NCBI RefSeq assembly: GCF_025961575.1
Contig: NZ_JAOQNX010000008.1
Coordinates: 62,001 to 126,000 of the forward strand
Length of the DNA stretch: 64,000 nucleotides
DNA from: Rhodoblastus acidophilus
GTDB taxonomy: Bacteria > Pseudomonadota > Alphaproteobacteria > Rhizobiales > Beijerinckiaceae
Direction of reading: 5' to 3'
A program made the position numbers and the translations under genes. Below are positions 7,391 to 15,236 of the stretch, in pieces (within the stretch, counting starts at the first letter, position 1; each line of letters opens with the position of its first letter). The notes under the pieces are model-generated. The model had not been told where the DNA came from. It did no database searches and was given only the letters and a program-made list of their open reading frames with translations.

Positions 7391-8497
7391 TTAAGGGCGT
7401 CCCTGCGCTTCCCGCGCGAATGTGGACGGGGTTCGCCCCGTCCACCGCCTGAAGGCGCGGACGAAATGGGAGGAATCGGAATAGCCGAGCGCCATGGCGA
7501 TCGTGGTGAGGTTCGACTGGCCCGCGCGCACCATGTCTTCGGCATGGGCGCGGCGATGCCGGTCGAGCACGTCCTCAAAGGTCGCGCCCTGCGTCTTCAG
7601 CCGGCGCTGCAGGGAGCGCACCGGCATGCCCAGGGTCTGCGCCACTTCGGGCAGGCCGATGCCGCCATGTCCGACATGGCTCTCCACCATGGTCTCGACA
7701 GCCGCGAGCACGCGCGCGTCGGACGGGCGCGCGTCGGACGGGCGCGCGTCGGACGGGCGCGCGCCGGAGAGGCCGTCCTCGTCCAGGCCGAAAAGGCCCG
7801 CGCCCGACGGTTGCGCCACCGGGCGCGCCAGCGCCTCGGCGTCGAAGCGGATTTCGGCGCGCTGCCCCGTGCCGAACACCACGGGCGCGCCGAAGAATTC
7901 CTCATAGACCGACGCCCTGCCGTAGCAGGGGTGCGGAAAACTCAGGCGCTGCGGCCGCCAGTCCTCGCCGACCAGCGAGCGTATGGTGCGGCACATGAAG
8001 GCCGACGCGCCCTCATAGAGCAGATAAAGCCCCTCGCCCCAGGGCAGTCTCATGGCTTGGGTCCAAACGGCGACGCCGTCGACAATCTCCAGGGACACAT
8101 CGGAATCCGCCTGGATCCGCGGCATCAGCCGGGCGTGCGCGCGCAATCCGTCGAGCAGGGTGCGTCCCCCGACCAGCGCGCATCCGGGCGCGCCGAGCTT
8201 GATCGGGTCGGCCTTTTCGCCCAGATGCAATCCGAGTTGCGGCAGGCCGACGGAGCGCGACGAAGCCTGGAGGGCGGCGAACACCTGGCTCTGCGACACC
8301 ACCGCGCCTTGGGCCACGTCGCTCAGGCTGCCGACGCCCACGCTCTTGAAAATGGCGTCCGGGGATACGCCGTGACTTTCCAGAAATTCCGGAAGCATGT
8401 GCAGCAGGTTCAGGCGCGCAGGCGCGTAATGAACGATCGAACCCTCTCCCTCTCGGATGATCTTGGTCGCGAGCATAGCACGGCGCCAAACGGACAA
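7391..8497 (-). CDS. AraC-family transcriptional regulator (OruR/ArgR-like)
   Basis: 368 residues. The N-terminal about 200 residues form an arabinose_bd-type ligand domain (LPEFLESHGVSPDAIFKSVGVG, LGLHLGEKADPIKLGAPGCALVGG). The C-terminal about 100 residues form the double helix-turn-helix DNA-binding domain (LPEVAQTLGMPVRSLQRRLK, TIAMALGYSDSSHFVRAFRRWTGRTPSTF). The linker holds a perfect pentapeptide repeat ARPSD three times, encoded by 15-bp DNA repeats. Located between sulfatase and maturase and divergent from the maturase, it is the natural candidate regulator of both. The start may be ATG 8497 or 8473. The ligand, perhaps a sulfated aromatic or its product, is unknown. Confidence 0.88.
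   Translation of the reverse strand: MSVWRRAMLATKIIREGEGSIVHYAPARLNLLHMLPEFLESHGVSPDAIFKSVGVGSLSDVAQGAVVSQSQVFAALQASSRSVGLPQLGLHLGEKADPIKLGAPGCALVGGRTLLDGLRAHARLMPRIQADSDVSLEIVDGVAVWTQAMRLPWGEGLYLLYEGASAFMCRTIRSLVGEDWRPQRLSFPHPCYGRASVYEEFFGAPVVFGTGQRAEIRFDAEALARPVAQPSGAGLFGLDEDGLSGARPSDARPSDARPSDARVLAAVETMVESHVGHGGIGLPEVAQTLGMPVRSLQRRLKTQGATFEDVLDRHRRAHAEDMVRAGQSNLTTIAMALGYSDSSHFVRAFRRWTGRTPSTFAREAQGRP
7712..7769. repeat. 15-bp tandem repeat inside the AraC-family gene
   Basis: The unit GCGCGCGTCGGACGG is repeated exactly at 7712-7726, 7727-7741 and 7742-7756, with a diverged fourth partial copy to about 7769. It is in frame and encodes ARPSD units in the interdomain linker, so slippage would change linker length without frameshift. 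Confidence 0.9.
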
Positions 8498-8567
8498 GAC
8501 AAGTCACGTGTTGTTGAGGCCCTCCCGCTGATCCGCGCTGTGCCGGCGGATCGAGGAAAGTGTTGAG

Positions 8568-9824
8568 ATGTCAAAGAGACCAGCCAAGCGTCCGTTTCAT
8601 CTGATGGCCAAGCCCACCGGCTTTCGCTGCAACATCGCCTGCGATTACTGCTTCTATCTGGAAAAAGAGGCGGGCGCGCTGAAGCCGCAGAGTCCGCAGC
8701 TCCATATGGACGACGCGACGCTCGACGCCTATGTGCGCGCCTATATCGAAGCCAATCCCGTGGATGAGGTGGAATTCGCCTGGCAGGGCGGCGAGCCCAC
8801 GCTGGCGGGCCTGGATTTTTTCGAAAAGGCGCTGGCGTGCCAGGCCCGCCACGCCCGCGGCAAAACCATCCGAAATTCGATGCAGACCAACGGGCTGCTG
8901 ATCGACGAGCGCTGGGCGCGCTTCCTCGCGGCCAACGCTTTTGTCGTCGGCATTTCCGTCGACGGGCCGCCGGAGATCCATGATTGCTATCGCCGGGCGC
9001 GCAATGGCAAGGGGGTTTACGACGAGGTCGCGCGCGCCATCGCGCTGTTCAAGAAACATGGCGTCGAGCACAATATTCTGGCCGTCGTCAATTCCGTCAC
9101 CGCCGAACATCCGGTCGAGGTCTATCGGCATCTGACCCGGGAGCTTGGCGCGCAGCACGTGCAGTTCATACCGGCTGTCGAGCGCCGGCCGGCCGGTCTC
9201 GCCGCCGGCGAGCTGCTCCATCCCCAGGTCGAAGCGGCGGACGCCGCGCTGACGGACTGGTCGGTGACGGGCGAGGCCTATGGCCGCTTCACCATCGCCG
9301 TGTTCGACGAATGGGTTCAGCGCGATGTCGGGCGCGTCTTCGTGCAATTGTTCGAGAACACGCTCGCCGCCTTCGCCGGCGAGACGCCCAGCCTTTGCGT
9401 GATGCGTCCGACCTGCGGGCAGTCGCTGGTCATCGAGATGAACGGCGACGTCTATTCCTGCGATCACTATGTCTATCCGCAGCATCGCCTGGGCAATGTC
9501 CGCAGGGACGATCTGGCGGCCATGGTCTCGGGCGCGAAGCAGCGCGACTTTGGCATGGCCAAGGCGGACCTTTCCGCCAAATGCATGAAATGCGACTGGC
9601 GTTTCGTCTGTCGCGGCGGCTGCCCCAAGCATCGCATCCATCGCGCCGGGACGCATTGGCACAACCATTTGTGCGCCGGCTATGAGGCGATGTTCGCGCA
9701 TATGGCGCCCTATATGCGGTTCATGGCCGAGCGGCTCGGCCGGCGACAGTCGCCGGCCGCCGTGATGGGCGCGGTTGCGGCGATCCGCGCTGCGCAAACG
9801 TCCGGGTCCGCAGCGGACGCGTAG
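8568..9824 (+). CDS. Anaerobic sulfatase-maturating enzyme (anSME), radical SAM/SPASM
   Basis: 418 residues. The radical SAM cluster motif is C21-x3-C25-x2-C28 (CNIACDYC). GGEPTLAG is the SAM-binding glycine-rich loop. The C-terminal SPASM region holds CGQSLVIEMNGDVYSCDHYVYP and CMKCDWRFVCRGGCPKHR, supplying ligands for two auxiliary [4Fe-4S] clusters. The Asp in CDHYVYP corresponds to the catalytic base of anSMEs. These enzymes oxidise the active-site Cys or Ser of sulfatases to formylglycine without oxygen. The probable client is the C95TPSR sulfatase 1.4 kb away. It is divergent from the AraC-family gene with a 70-bp shared promoter region. Confidence 0.92.
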   Translation: MSKRPAKRPFHLMAKPTGFRCNIACDYCFYLEKEAGALKPQSPQLHMDDATLDAYVRAYIEANPVDEVEFAWQGGEPTLAGLDFFEKALACQARHARGKTIRNSMQTNGLLIDERWARFLAANAFVVGISVDGPPEIHDCYRRARNGKGVYDEVARAIALFKKHGVEHNILAVVNSVTAEHPVEVYRHLTRELGAQHVQFIPAVERRPAGLAAGELLHPQVEAADAALTDWSVTGEAYGRFTIAVFDEWVQRDVGRVFVQLFENTLAAFAGETPSLCVMRPTCGQSLVIEMNGDVYSCDHYVYPQHRLGNVRRDDLAAMVSGAKQRDFGMAKADLSAKCMKCDWRFVCRGGCPKHRIHRAGTHWHNHLCAGYEAMFAHMAPYMRFMAERLGRRQSPAAVMGAVAAIRAAQTSGSAADA

Positions 9825-9983
9825 GGTTCGAGACCCCGCGGTTCGCCTCCCAGGCTTTTCTAATATTTCGAACAAAATGTGCGAATTTATTCGGCTGTTT
9901 CGAGCGGGCCGATGCTGGCACTTTGCGGGCATCGCATTCGTCGAGGCGATGATCCCCGGCGAAAGTCACAGAAAGGTCCCGCA

Positions 9984-10592
9984 ATGAAGCTCTTGCACGT
10001 CGATTCCAGCATTCTCGGACCCGGCTCCGTCAGCCGCCAGCTCTCGGCGGAAATCGTCGCCGCCGAAAAGCGCCGCCATCCCGACCTGACCGTGATCTAT
10101 CGCGATCTCGCGGCGGAGCCGGTCGGCCATCTCTCCGGCGCACATCTGGCCGCCGCGCAAGCCGCGCCTGTCGAGGGCAGCTGGCTGCAGCAGGATGTCG
10201 CCGCCGGACAGGCGGCGCTGGAAGAGTTCCTCGCCGCCGACATAGTGGTCGTCGGCGCGCCCATGTACAATTTTTCGGTTCCCAGCCAGCTCAAAGCCTG
10301 GATCGACCGGCTCGCGGTGGCGGGCAAGACGTTCCGCTACACGGAGAACGGTCCGGTCGGCCTCGCCGGCGGCAAGAAGGTGATCGTCGCCTCCTCGCGC
10401 GGCGGCTTTTACGGGCCGGGAACGCCCGTCGCCTTCCTCGATCACCAGGAGAATTATCTGCGCGGCGTGTTCGGCTTTTTCGGCATTGACGATGTGACCT
10501 TCGTTCGGGCGGAAGGGGTCGCGCTGGGGGCCGAGCAACGCGCCAGCGCGATCGACGCCGCCAAGGCGGAGATCGCCCGCAACGCAGCCTAA
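9984..10592 (+). CDS. azoR: FMN-dependent NADH-azoreductase
   Basis: 202 residues, the normal AzoR length. The flavodoxin-like fold starts [25 protein letters not shown] with the FMN phosphate loop. [19 protein letters not shown] and [12 protein letters not shown] are characteristic AzoR motifs for FMN and substrate binding, followed by [18 protein letters not shown]. The enzyme reduces azo bonds and quinones using NADH in the cytoplasm and is mainly a quinone detoxification enzyme. The start at ATG 9984 has GAAAGG upstream and matches homologues; the frame is open further upstream without homology. It stands alone, closed by a hairpin terminator. Confidence 0.92.
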   Translation: MKLLHVDSSILGPGSVSRQLSAEIVAAEKRRHPDLTVIYRDLAAEPVGHLSGAHLAAAQAAPVEGSWLQQDVAAGQAALEEFLAADIVVVGAPMYNFSVPSQLKAWIDRLAVAGKTFRYTENGPVGLAGGKKVIVASSRGGFYGPGTPVAFLDHQENYLRGVFGFFGIDDVTFVRAEGVALGAEQRASAIDAAKAEIARNAA

Positions 10593-10626
10593 TTTTCTCA
10601 AGTTTTCCGCCACATCGGGTGACCAT

Positions 10627-10658
10627 GGGGCCGGCCGCAGCGCCGGCCCCATGCTTTT
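10627..10658 (+). terminator. Rho-independent terminator of azoR
   Basis: GGGGCCGGC (10627-10635) and GCCGGCCCC (10642-10650) form a perfect 9-bp stem with a 6-base loop. TTTT follows at 10655-10658. Confidence 0.75.
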
Positions 10659-10669
10659 ACGCTCCAGTC

Positions 10670-10725
10670 TTGACAAGGAGCCTCGCTCTACATAATTAGG
10701 AGCCTAATCATATGTCTCCTAATTA
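10670..10725 (+). promoter_or_regulatory. Promoter and palindromic MarR operator before the efflux operon
   Basis: TTGACA at 10670-10675 is followed after exactly 17 bp by TAATTA (10693-10698), a good sigma-70 promoter. A perfect inverted repeat TAATTAGGAG (10693-10702) / CTCCTAATTA (10716-10725) overlaps the -10 box, and a smaller palindrome ATTAGG-ag-CCTAAT is nested within it. The next gene is a MarR-family repressor, so autorepression by occlusion of the promoter is likely. Confidence 0.75.
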
Positions 10726-10738
10726 AAGGCTTTCCAAA

Positions 10739-11194
10739 ATGTCGCCGGAGCAATTCGTCAACAGCGCCATCGCTTTGACGCGACGCTGGCGCGTCCTCAT
10801 GGACGCGGAAATGTCCCGCTTCGGGCTGACCTCGTCGACCTGCCGTCCCCTGTTCTATCTCGGCGAACTCGGGGACGGCGTGCGCCCCAAGGATCTGGCG
10901 GAAATGCTCGAAATGGAGCGTCCGTCCCTGAGCCAGCTCGTCGATCGCCTGGAGCAGCAAGGTTTTGTCACGCGCCGGAACGATCCCAATGACCGGCGCG
11001 GCAAGACCCTGCATCTGACGCCCTCGGGGCGGGAAATCTACGATCTGACCGCCGGCGTCGCGAAGCGGGTGCGGCGGGACCTGCTCGAGGGCGTCGGGGA
11101 GGCGGATCTGTCCGCCTGCATGCGGGTGTTCGGCCAGGTGTTCGGCAATGCGCAGCGGCTGCACGATTTCGCCCACGGTCGGGACCGCGCATGA
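10739..11194 (+). CDS. MarR-family transcriptional regulator
   Basis: 151 residues with a winged-helix core: LTSSTCRPLFYLGELGDGVRPKDLAEMLEMERPSLSQLVDRLEQQGFVTRRNDPNDRRGKTLHLTPSGR. This is the recognition helix, wing and conserved DxRxK segment of MarR proteins. Long helices at both ends make the dimer interface. The gene is first in a four-gene operon with FUSC, DUF1656 and HlyD components, and its stop overlaps the next start by ATGA. A palindromic operator covers the -10 box 40 bp upstream. By analogy it represses the pump and is released by a phenolic or other aromatic ligand. The ligand is unknown. Confidence 0.92.
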   Translation: MSPEQFVNSAIALTRRWRVLMDAEMSRFGLTSSTCRPLFYLGELGDGVRPKDLAEMLEMERPSLSQLVDRLEQQGFVTRRNDPNDRRGKTLHLTPSGREIYDLTAGVAKRVRRDLLEGVGEADLSACMRVFGQVFGNAQRLHDFAHGRDRA

Positions 11195-13323
11195 CCGTCG
11201 CCGCCGCTCCGATGGCGCCGCGCGGCGCGTCCGCCGCGCCCGTGCTCCGCATCGCCGCCGCGCAAATCGTCGCGGCGCCGGCGGCGCGCTTGCGCGCGCT
11301 CTTCCTCCATCTGATGAAGCCCGCCACTGCACTCCATGCGGCGCGCACCACGATTGCGGGCCTGACCGCCCTGTGGCTCGCTTTCGTGTTCCAGGTCGAG
11401 ATGCCCTTTTCCGCGCTGACCACGGTCATGCTGGTCTCCAATCCGGTGCAGGGCATGATCCTGGAAAAGAGCCTGTACCGACTCGGCGGCACATTGCTGG
11501 GCGGCGTGGCGGCCCTGGCGCTGATGGCGCTGTTTGCGCAGACGCCGGAGCTTTTCCTCCTTGGCCTGGCGGTCTGGATGGCGCTGTGCACCGCCGCCTC
11601 GACGCTGCTGCGCGGCCATCGCTCCTATGGCGCCGTGCTCGCCGGCTATACCGTCGCCTTGATCTCCTTGCCGGCCGTGGAGACGCCTGAAAGCATTTTC
11701 TCGGTCACCATGGCGCGTGTGGGCGCCGTCACCATCGGCGTCGTCACCTCCGCGCTGGTCGGCGCGCTGTTGACCGGCCACACCGCGCAACGACGGCTCG
11801 ACGCTTTGTTGCGGGCGTTGCTGGCGGATCTGGTCGGCGTGGGCCGCGCCGCGCTCCAGGGTGGATCGCTGTCGACGCGCTTGCATGCGTTCAGCGTCCG
11901 GCTCGGCGGTCTCGACGACGCCATCCGCTTCGCCGTGGTGGAGACGCCTGAGGTCGCGGCCAGGGGCGCCTCCTTGCGCGCGGCCTCCGCCGCCATGCAT
12001 GGCGTGCTGAGCGCGGCGCGCGGCCTGAGCGATGCGCTGGCGCATCCCATCGCCCTGGTCTCGCCGGTCGCGGATTGGCTGCGCGAAGTGGAGGCGCTGC
12101 TGGCGCGGGCCGAAGCCGCGCTGGAGCGGCGCGACGCGGCGGAGCTGGAAAAAGTCGCGGTCGCCGTGCGCCGCCTCGCCGATGAGCTCGACGCCTTCTT
12201 CTCCGGCGATGCCGGCGACGCGCCGAACCTGAGCGAAGACATGCTGATCCTCGCCGACCGGCTGGGCGATTTTCTCGATGAGCTCGCCAGAAGTCTGGCG
12301 GGCTTGACCAAGCCGGACGCTGCGGACGGCGAGGCGCCGCCCGCGCGCATTGCGATCCATCTCGACTGGGCCTGGGCCGGGCTGAATGCGGCGCGCGCCG
12401 CCATCGCCGTCCTGGTCGCCGGCGGCCTCTGGCTCGGGCTCGCCTGGCCGCTGGGGGCGTCGATGATGTTGGCCATCATTCCGACCATCGGCCTGAACGC
12501 TTTGCGCGAACGCCCGTCGGCGGATGTGCTGCAATTCGCCTGGGGCACGGTGGCGGCGGCCCTGCTCGGGCTGTTCTATCTGCTCTGGGTGCTGCCGCAG
12601 ATCAACAGCTTCGCCTTGCTCGCGATGTGGCTCGCGCCGCCTCTGGCCTTTTGCGCCGCGGCGGTGACCATGCCGTCCGTCGCGTTCTTCGCGCTGGGCC
12701 TCGCCATCTTCCTGGTCACCTTGCTCGCGCCCTCCAATCCCATGGTCTTCGATCCCAGCGCCTTTCTCAACAATGCTTTGGCGACGACCGCGGGCTGCGT
12801 CATCACGGCGCTGATCTTTCAGATCGTCCTGCCGGTGGATGCGCGCCGCCTGAAGCGGCATCTGATGCGGGGCGTCCAGCGCGACGTGATCGCCGTGCTG
12901 CGGTCAGGCGCTTCGATCGACGCGCGCCAATGGGACAGCCGCATGCACGACCGCATGCGCCTGTTGAGCGCGCGCCTGCGCGCCGCCAACATCGACCCGC
13001 GCTGGTCCATGGGCGCGGCCTTCGACGCCCTGCGCCTGGGCCGCGAAGTGTTTCGGCTGCGCGCGCTGACGCAGGGCGACGCCGAACTGGCGGCCGCGAC
13101 CGAGGCGAGCCTCATCCCGATCGCGGAGGGACGTTCGCGCGGCGAGGCGCTTAAAACCTTCGCCCGGACGCGCGATTGGCTCGAAGACCGACGCGCCGCG
13201 CGTCCGGACGAGGCGGCCCGCATTCTCCGGATCGAAGCCGCCCTCACCTCCATCGGCTCGCTTCACGCGCGCGGCGCGCGCTTCTTCCAGCAGGCGGCCC
13301 AGTTCCAGCAGGGGCGAGCATGA
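11191..13323 (+). CDS. FUSC family inner-membrane efflux protein (AaeB-like)
   Basis: 710 residues. Two blocks of about five to six membrane helices each (roughly residues 50-195 and 395-545) are separated by a soluble helical domain, and a long cytoplasmic helical tail follows. This duplicated layout is the FUSC/aromatic acid exporter family. ARTTIAGLTALWLAFVFQVEMPFSALTTVMLVSNPVQGM and LEKSLYRLGGTLLGGV are typical of the first block. With the DUF1656 protein and the HlyD-like adaptor it should form a tripartite pump for aromatic acids or similar compounds. Start and stop codons overlap both neighbours by ATGA, indicating translational coupling. No outer-membrane partner is encoded here. Confidence 0.88.
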   Translation: MTVAAAPMAPRGASAAPVLRIAAAQIVAAPAARLRALFLHLMKPATALHAARTTIAGLTALWLAFVFQVEMPFSALTTVMLVSNPVQGMILEKSLYRLGGTLLGGVAALALMALFAQTPELFLLGLAVWMALCTAASTLLRGHRSYGAVLAGYTVALISLPAVETPESIFSVTMARVGAVTIGVVTSALVGALLTGHTAQRRLDALLRALLADLVGVGRAALQGGSLSTRLHAFSVRLGGLDDAIRFAVVETPEVAARGASLRAASAAMHGVLSAARGLSDALAHPIALVSPVADWLREVEALLARAEAALERRDAAELEKVAVAVRRLADELDAFFSGDAGDAPNLSEDMLILADRLGDFLDELARSLAGLTKPDAADGEAPPARIAIHLDWAWAGLNAARAAIAVLVAGGLWLGLAWPLGASMMLAIIPTIGLNALRERPSADVLQFAWGTVAAALLGLFYLLWVLPQINSFALLAMWLAPPLAFCAAAVTMPSVAFFALGLAIFLVTLLAPSNPMVFDPSAFLNNALATTAGCVITALIFQIVLPVDARRLKRHLMRGVQRDVIAVLRSGASIDARQWDSRMHDRMRLLSARLRAANIDPRWSMGAAFDALRLGREVFRLRALTQGDAELAAATEASLIPIAEGRSRGEALKTFARTRDWLEDRRAARPDEAARILRIEAALTSIGSLHARGARFFQQAAQFQQGRA

Positions 13324-13514
13324 CGCACGAGCTCAACCTGTTTGGCGTCTATCTCGCGCCCTTCGTCGGCGATCTTTTACGCGCGGCGCTGGTGTTTTTC
13401 ATCCTCCGCGGCCTGCTGGCGCGCGCGCGCCTGTCGCGGCGCGTCTGGCACCCCGCGCTGTTCGAGCTTTGCCTGTTCGTCCTCGTCCTCTCCGCAACCG
13501 TGTATCTGACATGA
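13320..13514 (+). CDS. DUF1656 small membrane protein (AaeX-like)
   Basis: 64 residues with two hydrophobic segments (YLAPFVGDLLRAALVFFILRGLL and LFELCLFVLVLSATVYL). The opening MTHELNLFGVYLAP and the internal VWHPALFELCLFV are conserved features of DUF1656/AaeX proteins. These almost always lie between the FUSC and HlyD genes of aromatic acid efflux systems. It overlaps both neighbours by ATGA. Its role in the pump is not established; it may help assemble the membrane complex. Confidence 0.85.
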   Translation: MTHELNLFGVYLAPFVGDLLRAALVFFILRGLLARARLSRRVWHPALFELCLFVLVLSATVYLT

Positions 13515-14443
13515 AGCCGTTTGTTCGCCTCCGCTCCGCCCTTCGCTTCGGCCTGACCGCCGGCGCGCTGATCGCCGCCGTCCTCGCCGCCACCGCGCTG
13601 TGGCGCCATTACATGATCTCGCCCTGGACCCGCGACGGCCGGGTGCGCGTCGAGACCGTCACCATTTCGCCCGAGGTCAGCGGACGGTTGATCGAGTTGA
13701 AGGTCAAGGACAATCAAAAGGTTCACAAGGGCGACGTGCTGTTCGTGATCGATCCCAGCAATTACAAAATCGCGCTCGATCAGGCGCAGGCGGAGCTCGA
13801 CGGCCAAGACCATTCGCTGCACATCGCCCGCATCAAGGCCGAAAACCGCGCGCGGCTTACCGAACTGGCGGTCTCGCGCGAGGATCGCCAAACCTATGAA
13901 AGCGCCGCCAATGTCGCGGCGGCGGCGACGCTGGCGGCGCGCGCAAAACTCGAACGGGCGCGGCTCGACCTGGAGCGCACGACCGTGCGCGCGCCCGTCA
14001 ACGGCTATATCGTCAATCTCCGGCTGCGCGAGGGCGATTATGTTACCTCCGGCCAGCCGGCGCTCGCGGTCGTGGACAGCGATTCCTTCTGGGTGGCGGG
14101 CTATTTCGAGGAGACCCAGCTCGCCGGCGTCCATCCCGGCGACAGCGCGCGCTTCACGCTGATGGGCTATCCCGACATTCCCCTGACCGGCCGCGTCGAC
14201 AGCATCAGCCGGGGCATCGCCGACCAGAACGCGGCGGGCTCCATGGCGGAACTGTCGAATGTGAACCCGGTGTTCACCTGGGTGCGGCTGGCCCAGCGCA
14301 TTCCGGTGCGCATGACCATCGACCGCGCGCCGCCCGAGGTCACGCTCGCCGCGGGCATGACGGCGACGGTCGCGGTGGGCAAGCCGTCCACCTTCCGGGA
14401 CGATCTGGCGTTCGCGATCCGATTCTGGACGCGGATTTTTTGA
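13511..14443 (+). CDS. HlyD-family periplasmic adaptor (AaeA-like)
   Basis: 310 residues. An N-terminal membrane anchor (residues about 13-30) is followed by SPWTRDGRVRVETVTISPEVSGRL, the first half of the lipoyl domain. A helical hairpin follows (about residues 75-150), then the second lipoyl half TTVRAPVNGYIVNLRLREGDYV and beta-barrel segments (FWVAGYFEETQLAGVHPGD). This order is the membrane fusion protein fold. It links the FUSC inner-membrane protein to an outer-membrane channel encoded elsewhere. Start ATG 13511 overlaps the DUF1656 stop. It is the last gene of the MarR-controlled operon. Confidence 0.9.
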   Translation: MKPFVRLRSALRFGLTAGALIAAVLAATALWRHYMISPWTRDGRVRVETVTISPEVSGRLIELKVKDNQKVHKGDVLFVIDPSNYKIALDQAQAELDGQDHSLHIARIKAENRARLTELAVSREDRQTYESAANVAAAATLAARAKLERARLDLERTTVRAPVNGYIVNLRLREGDYVTSGQPALAVVDSDSFWVAGYFEETQLAGVHPGDSARFTLMGYPDIPLTGRVDSISRGIADQNAAGSMAELSNVNPVFTWVRLAQRIPVRMTIDRAPPEVTLAAGMTATVAVGKPSTFRDDLAFAIRFWTRIF

Positions 14444-14469
14444 ACTCCGCGTCCGGTCTGCCAGGAGCA

Positions 14470-14494
14470 GAGCGGCGGCGTTCAAGCGCCGCTC
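14470..14494. terminator. Hairpin between convergent hlyD-like gene and lepB remnant
   Basis: GAGCGGCG (14470-14477) pairs with CGCCGCTC (14487-14494), loop of 9 bases. No long T-run follows on either side, so termination is only probable. Confidence 0.4.
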
Positions 14495-14825
14495 ATTCGA
14501 TTTCCGCGCCGATTCGCGCCCAGCGCGGACCATTGCTCCAGGAGAACCAGATCTGCCGCGCCTTGCCGATCAGGTCCGCGAGCGGAACGAACCCGAATTT
14601 GCGCGAGCCGACACTGTTGTTGCGGTTATCGCCCAGCACGAAAATCCGCGCAGGCGGCACAATGAATTCCGCATCGGCTGCGCTGTCCCGCGGCGGCATT
14701 GCGCCCGTCAGCGATGACCGCCGGCCTGTTCGGCGAACAGGATATGATCGCCTTCGGCGGTCTCCGCGCGGTCCGGCCTCGAAGCGGCGCAGGCGCTCCC
14801 CCCGCAGTTCATCGCTGATTTCCAA
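14493..14825 (-). pseudogene. lepB: Decayed signal peptidase I (lepB) C-terminal remnant
   Basis: The minus-strand frame ends with FVLGDNRNNSVGSRKFGFVPLADLIGKARQIWFSWS, which is box E and the C-terminal strand of signal peptidase I, normally GDNRDNSxDSR. Upstream in this frame the sequence becomes Arg-rich and meaningless, while an alternative frame gives ETAEGDHILFAEQAGG, resembling the preceding lepB segment, so a frameshift is likely. The catalytic Ser (box B) and Lys (box D) regions are missing altogether. The remnant could not process signal peptides. It borders a region of integrase and transposase debris and suggests past rearrangement. A functional lepB must exist elsewhere. Confidence 0.75.
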
Positions 14826-15236
14826 CGACCGGGATCGCGTCAGATGATCTATTTAAGCCCCAAGCGGCAACGTCATGCATGATCTCCGCGAGCGACTTTG
14901 CCGCAGCTCTCATTGTGCTACGCCCTCTCGACGCCGCGCCAAAATGGCTCAAATCCCGCGTTCAGCACACCCGTCAAGAATCCACCTTATTTCCGCGGGG
15001 GCTGTCCAAACAAGCGGCGCCTGCTCTCGGCTTCCCGCTCGCTTCGACCGAGTAGAGCCTCGCGGCGCTTGACGCATGGGCAATTTGCTTTGCGCGGGGT
15101 TGATCCTTACTCTTAACTGCTGCCCGCCGCCAGGTTCCGACCGTCCGACGATGGCTTGGCTGCAGAGCGCGCGCACGTCCTCCAACTGGACATCGGTCTG
15201 ACCGATAAATTAAAGGCGAGACGGTGAGGATTGTTG
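14826..15236. other. Intergenic stretch without recognisable gene
   Basis: About 410 bp between the lepB remnant and the radical SAM gene. No frame shows convincing homology or a Shine-Dalgarno linked start. Base composition falls gradually towards the radical SAM gene. GGCGAGACGGTGAGG just before 15237 provides the ribosome binding site of that gene. Confidence 0.6.

Noticed and set aside
9912-9935. Sigma-54 promoter before azoR (TGGCAC...GC)
   Set aside because: Only the -24 half matches; the -12 element reads GGGCA rather than TTGCA, and no enhancer-binding protein is nearby.
11038-12861. 607-codon antisense frame over the FUSC gene
   Set aside because: Composition is Arg/Gln/Gly-rich with no motif, and the opposite strand is a clear membrane transporter in a coupled operon.
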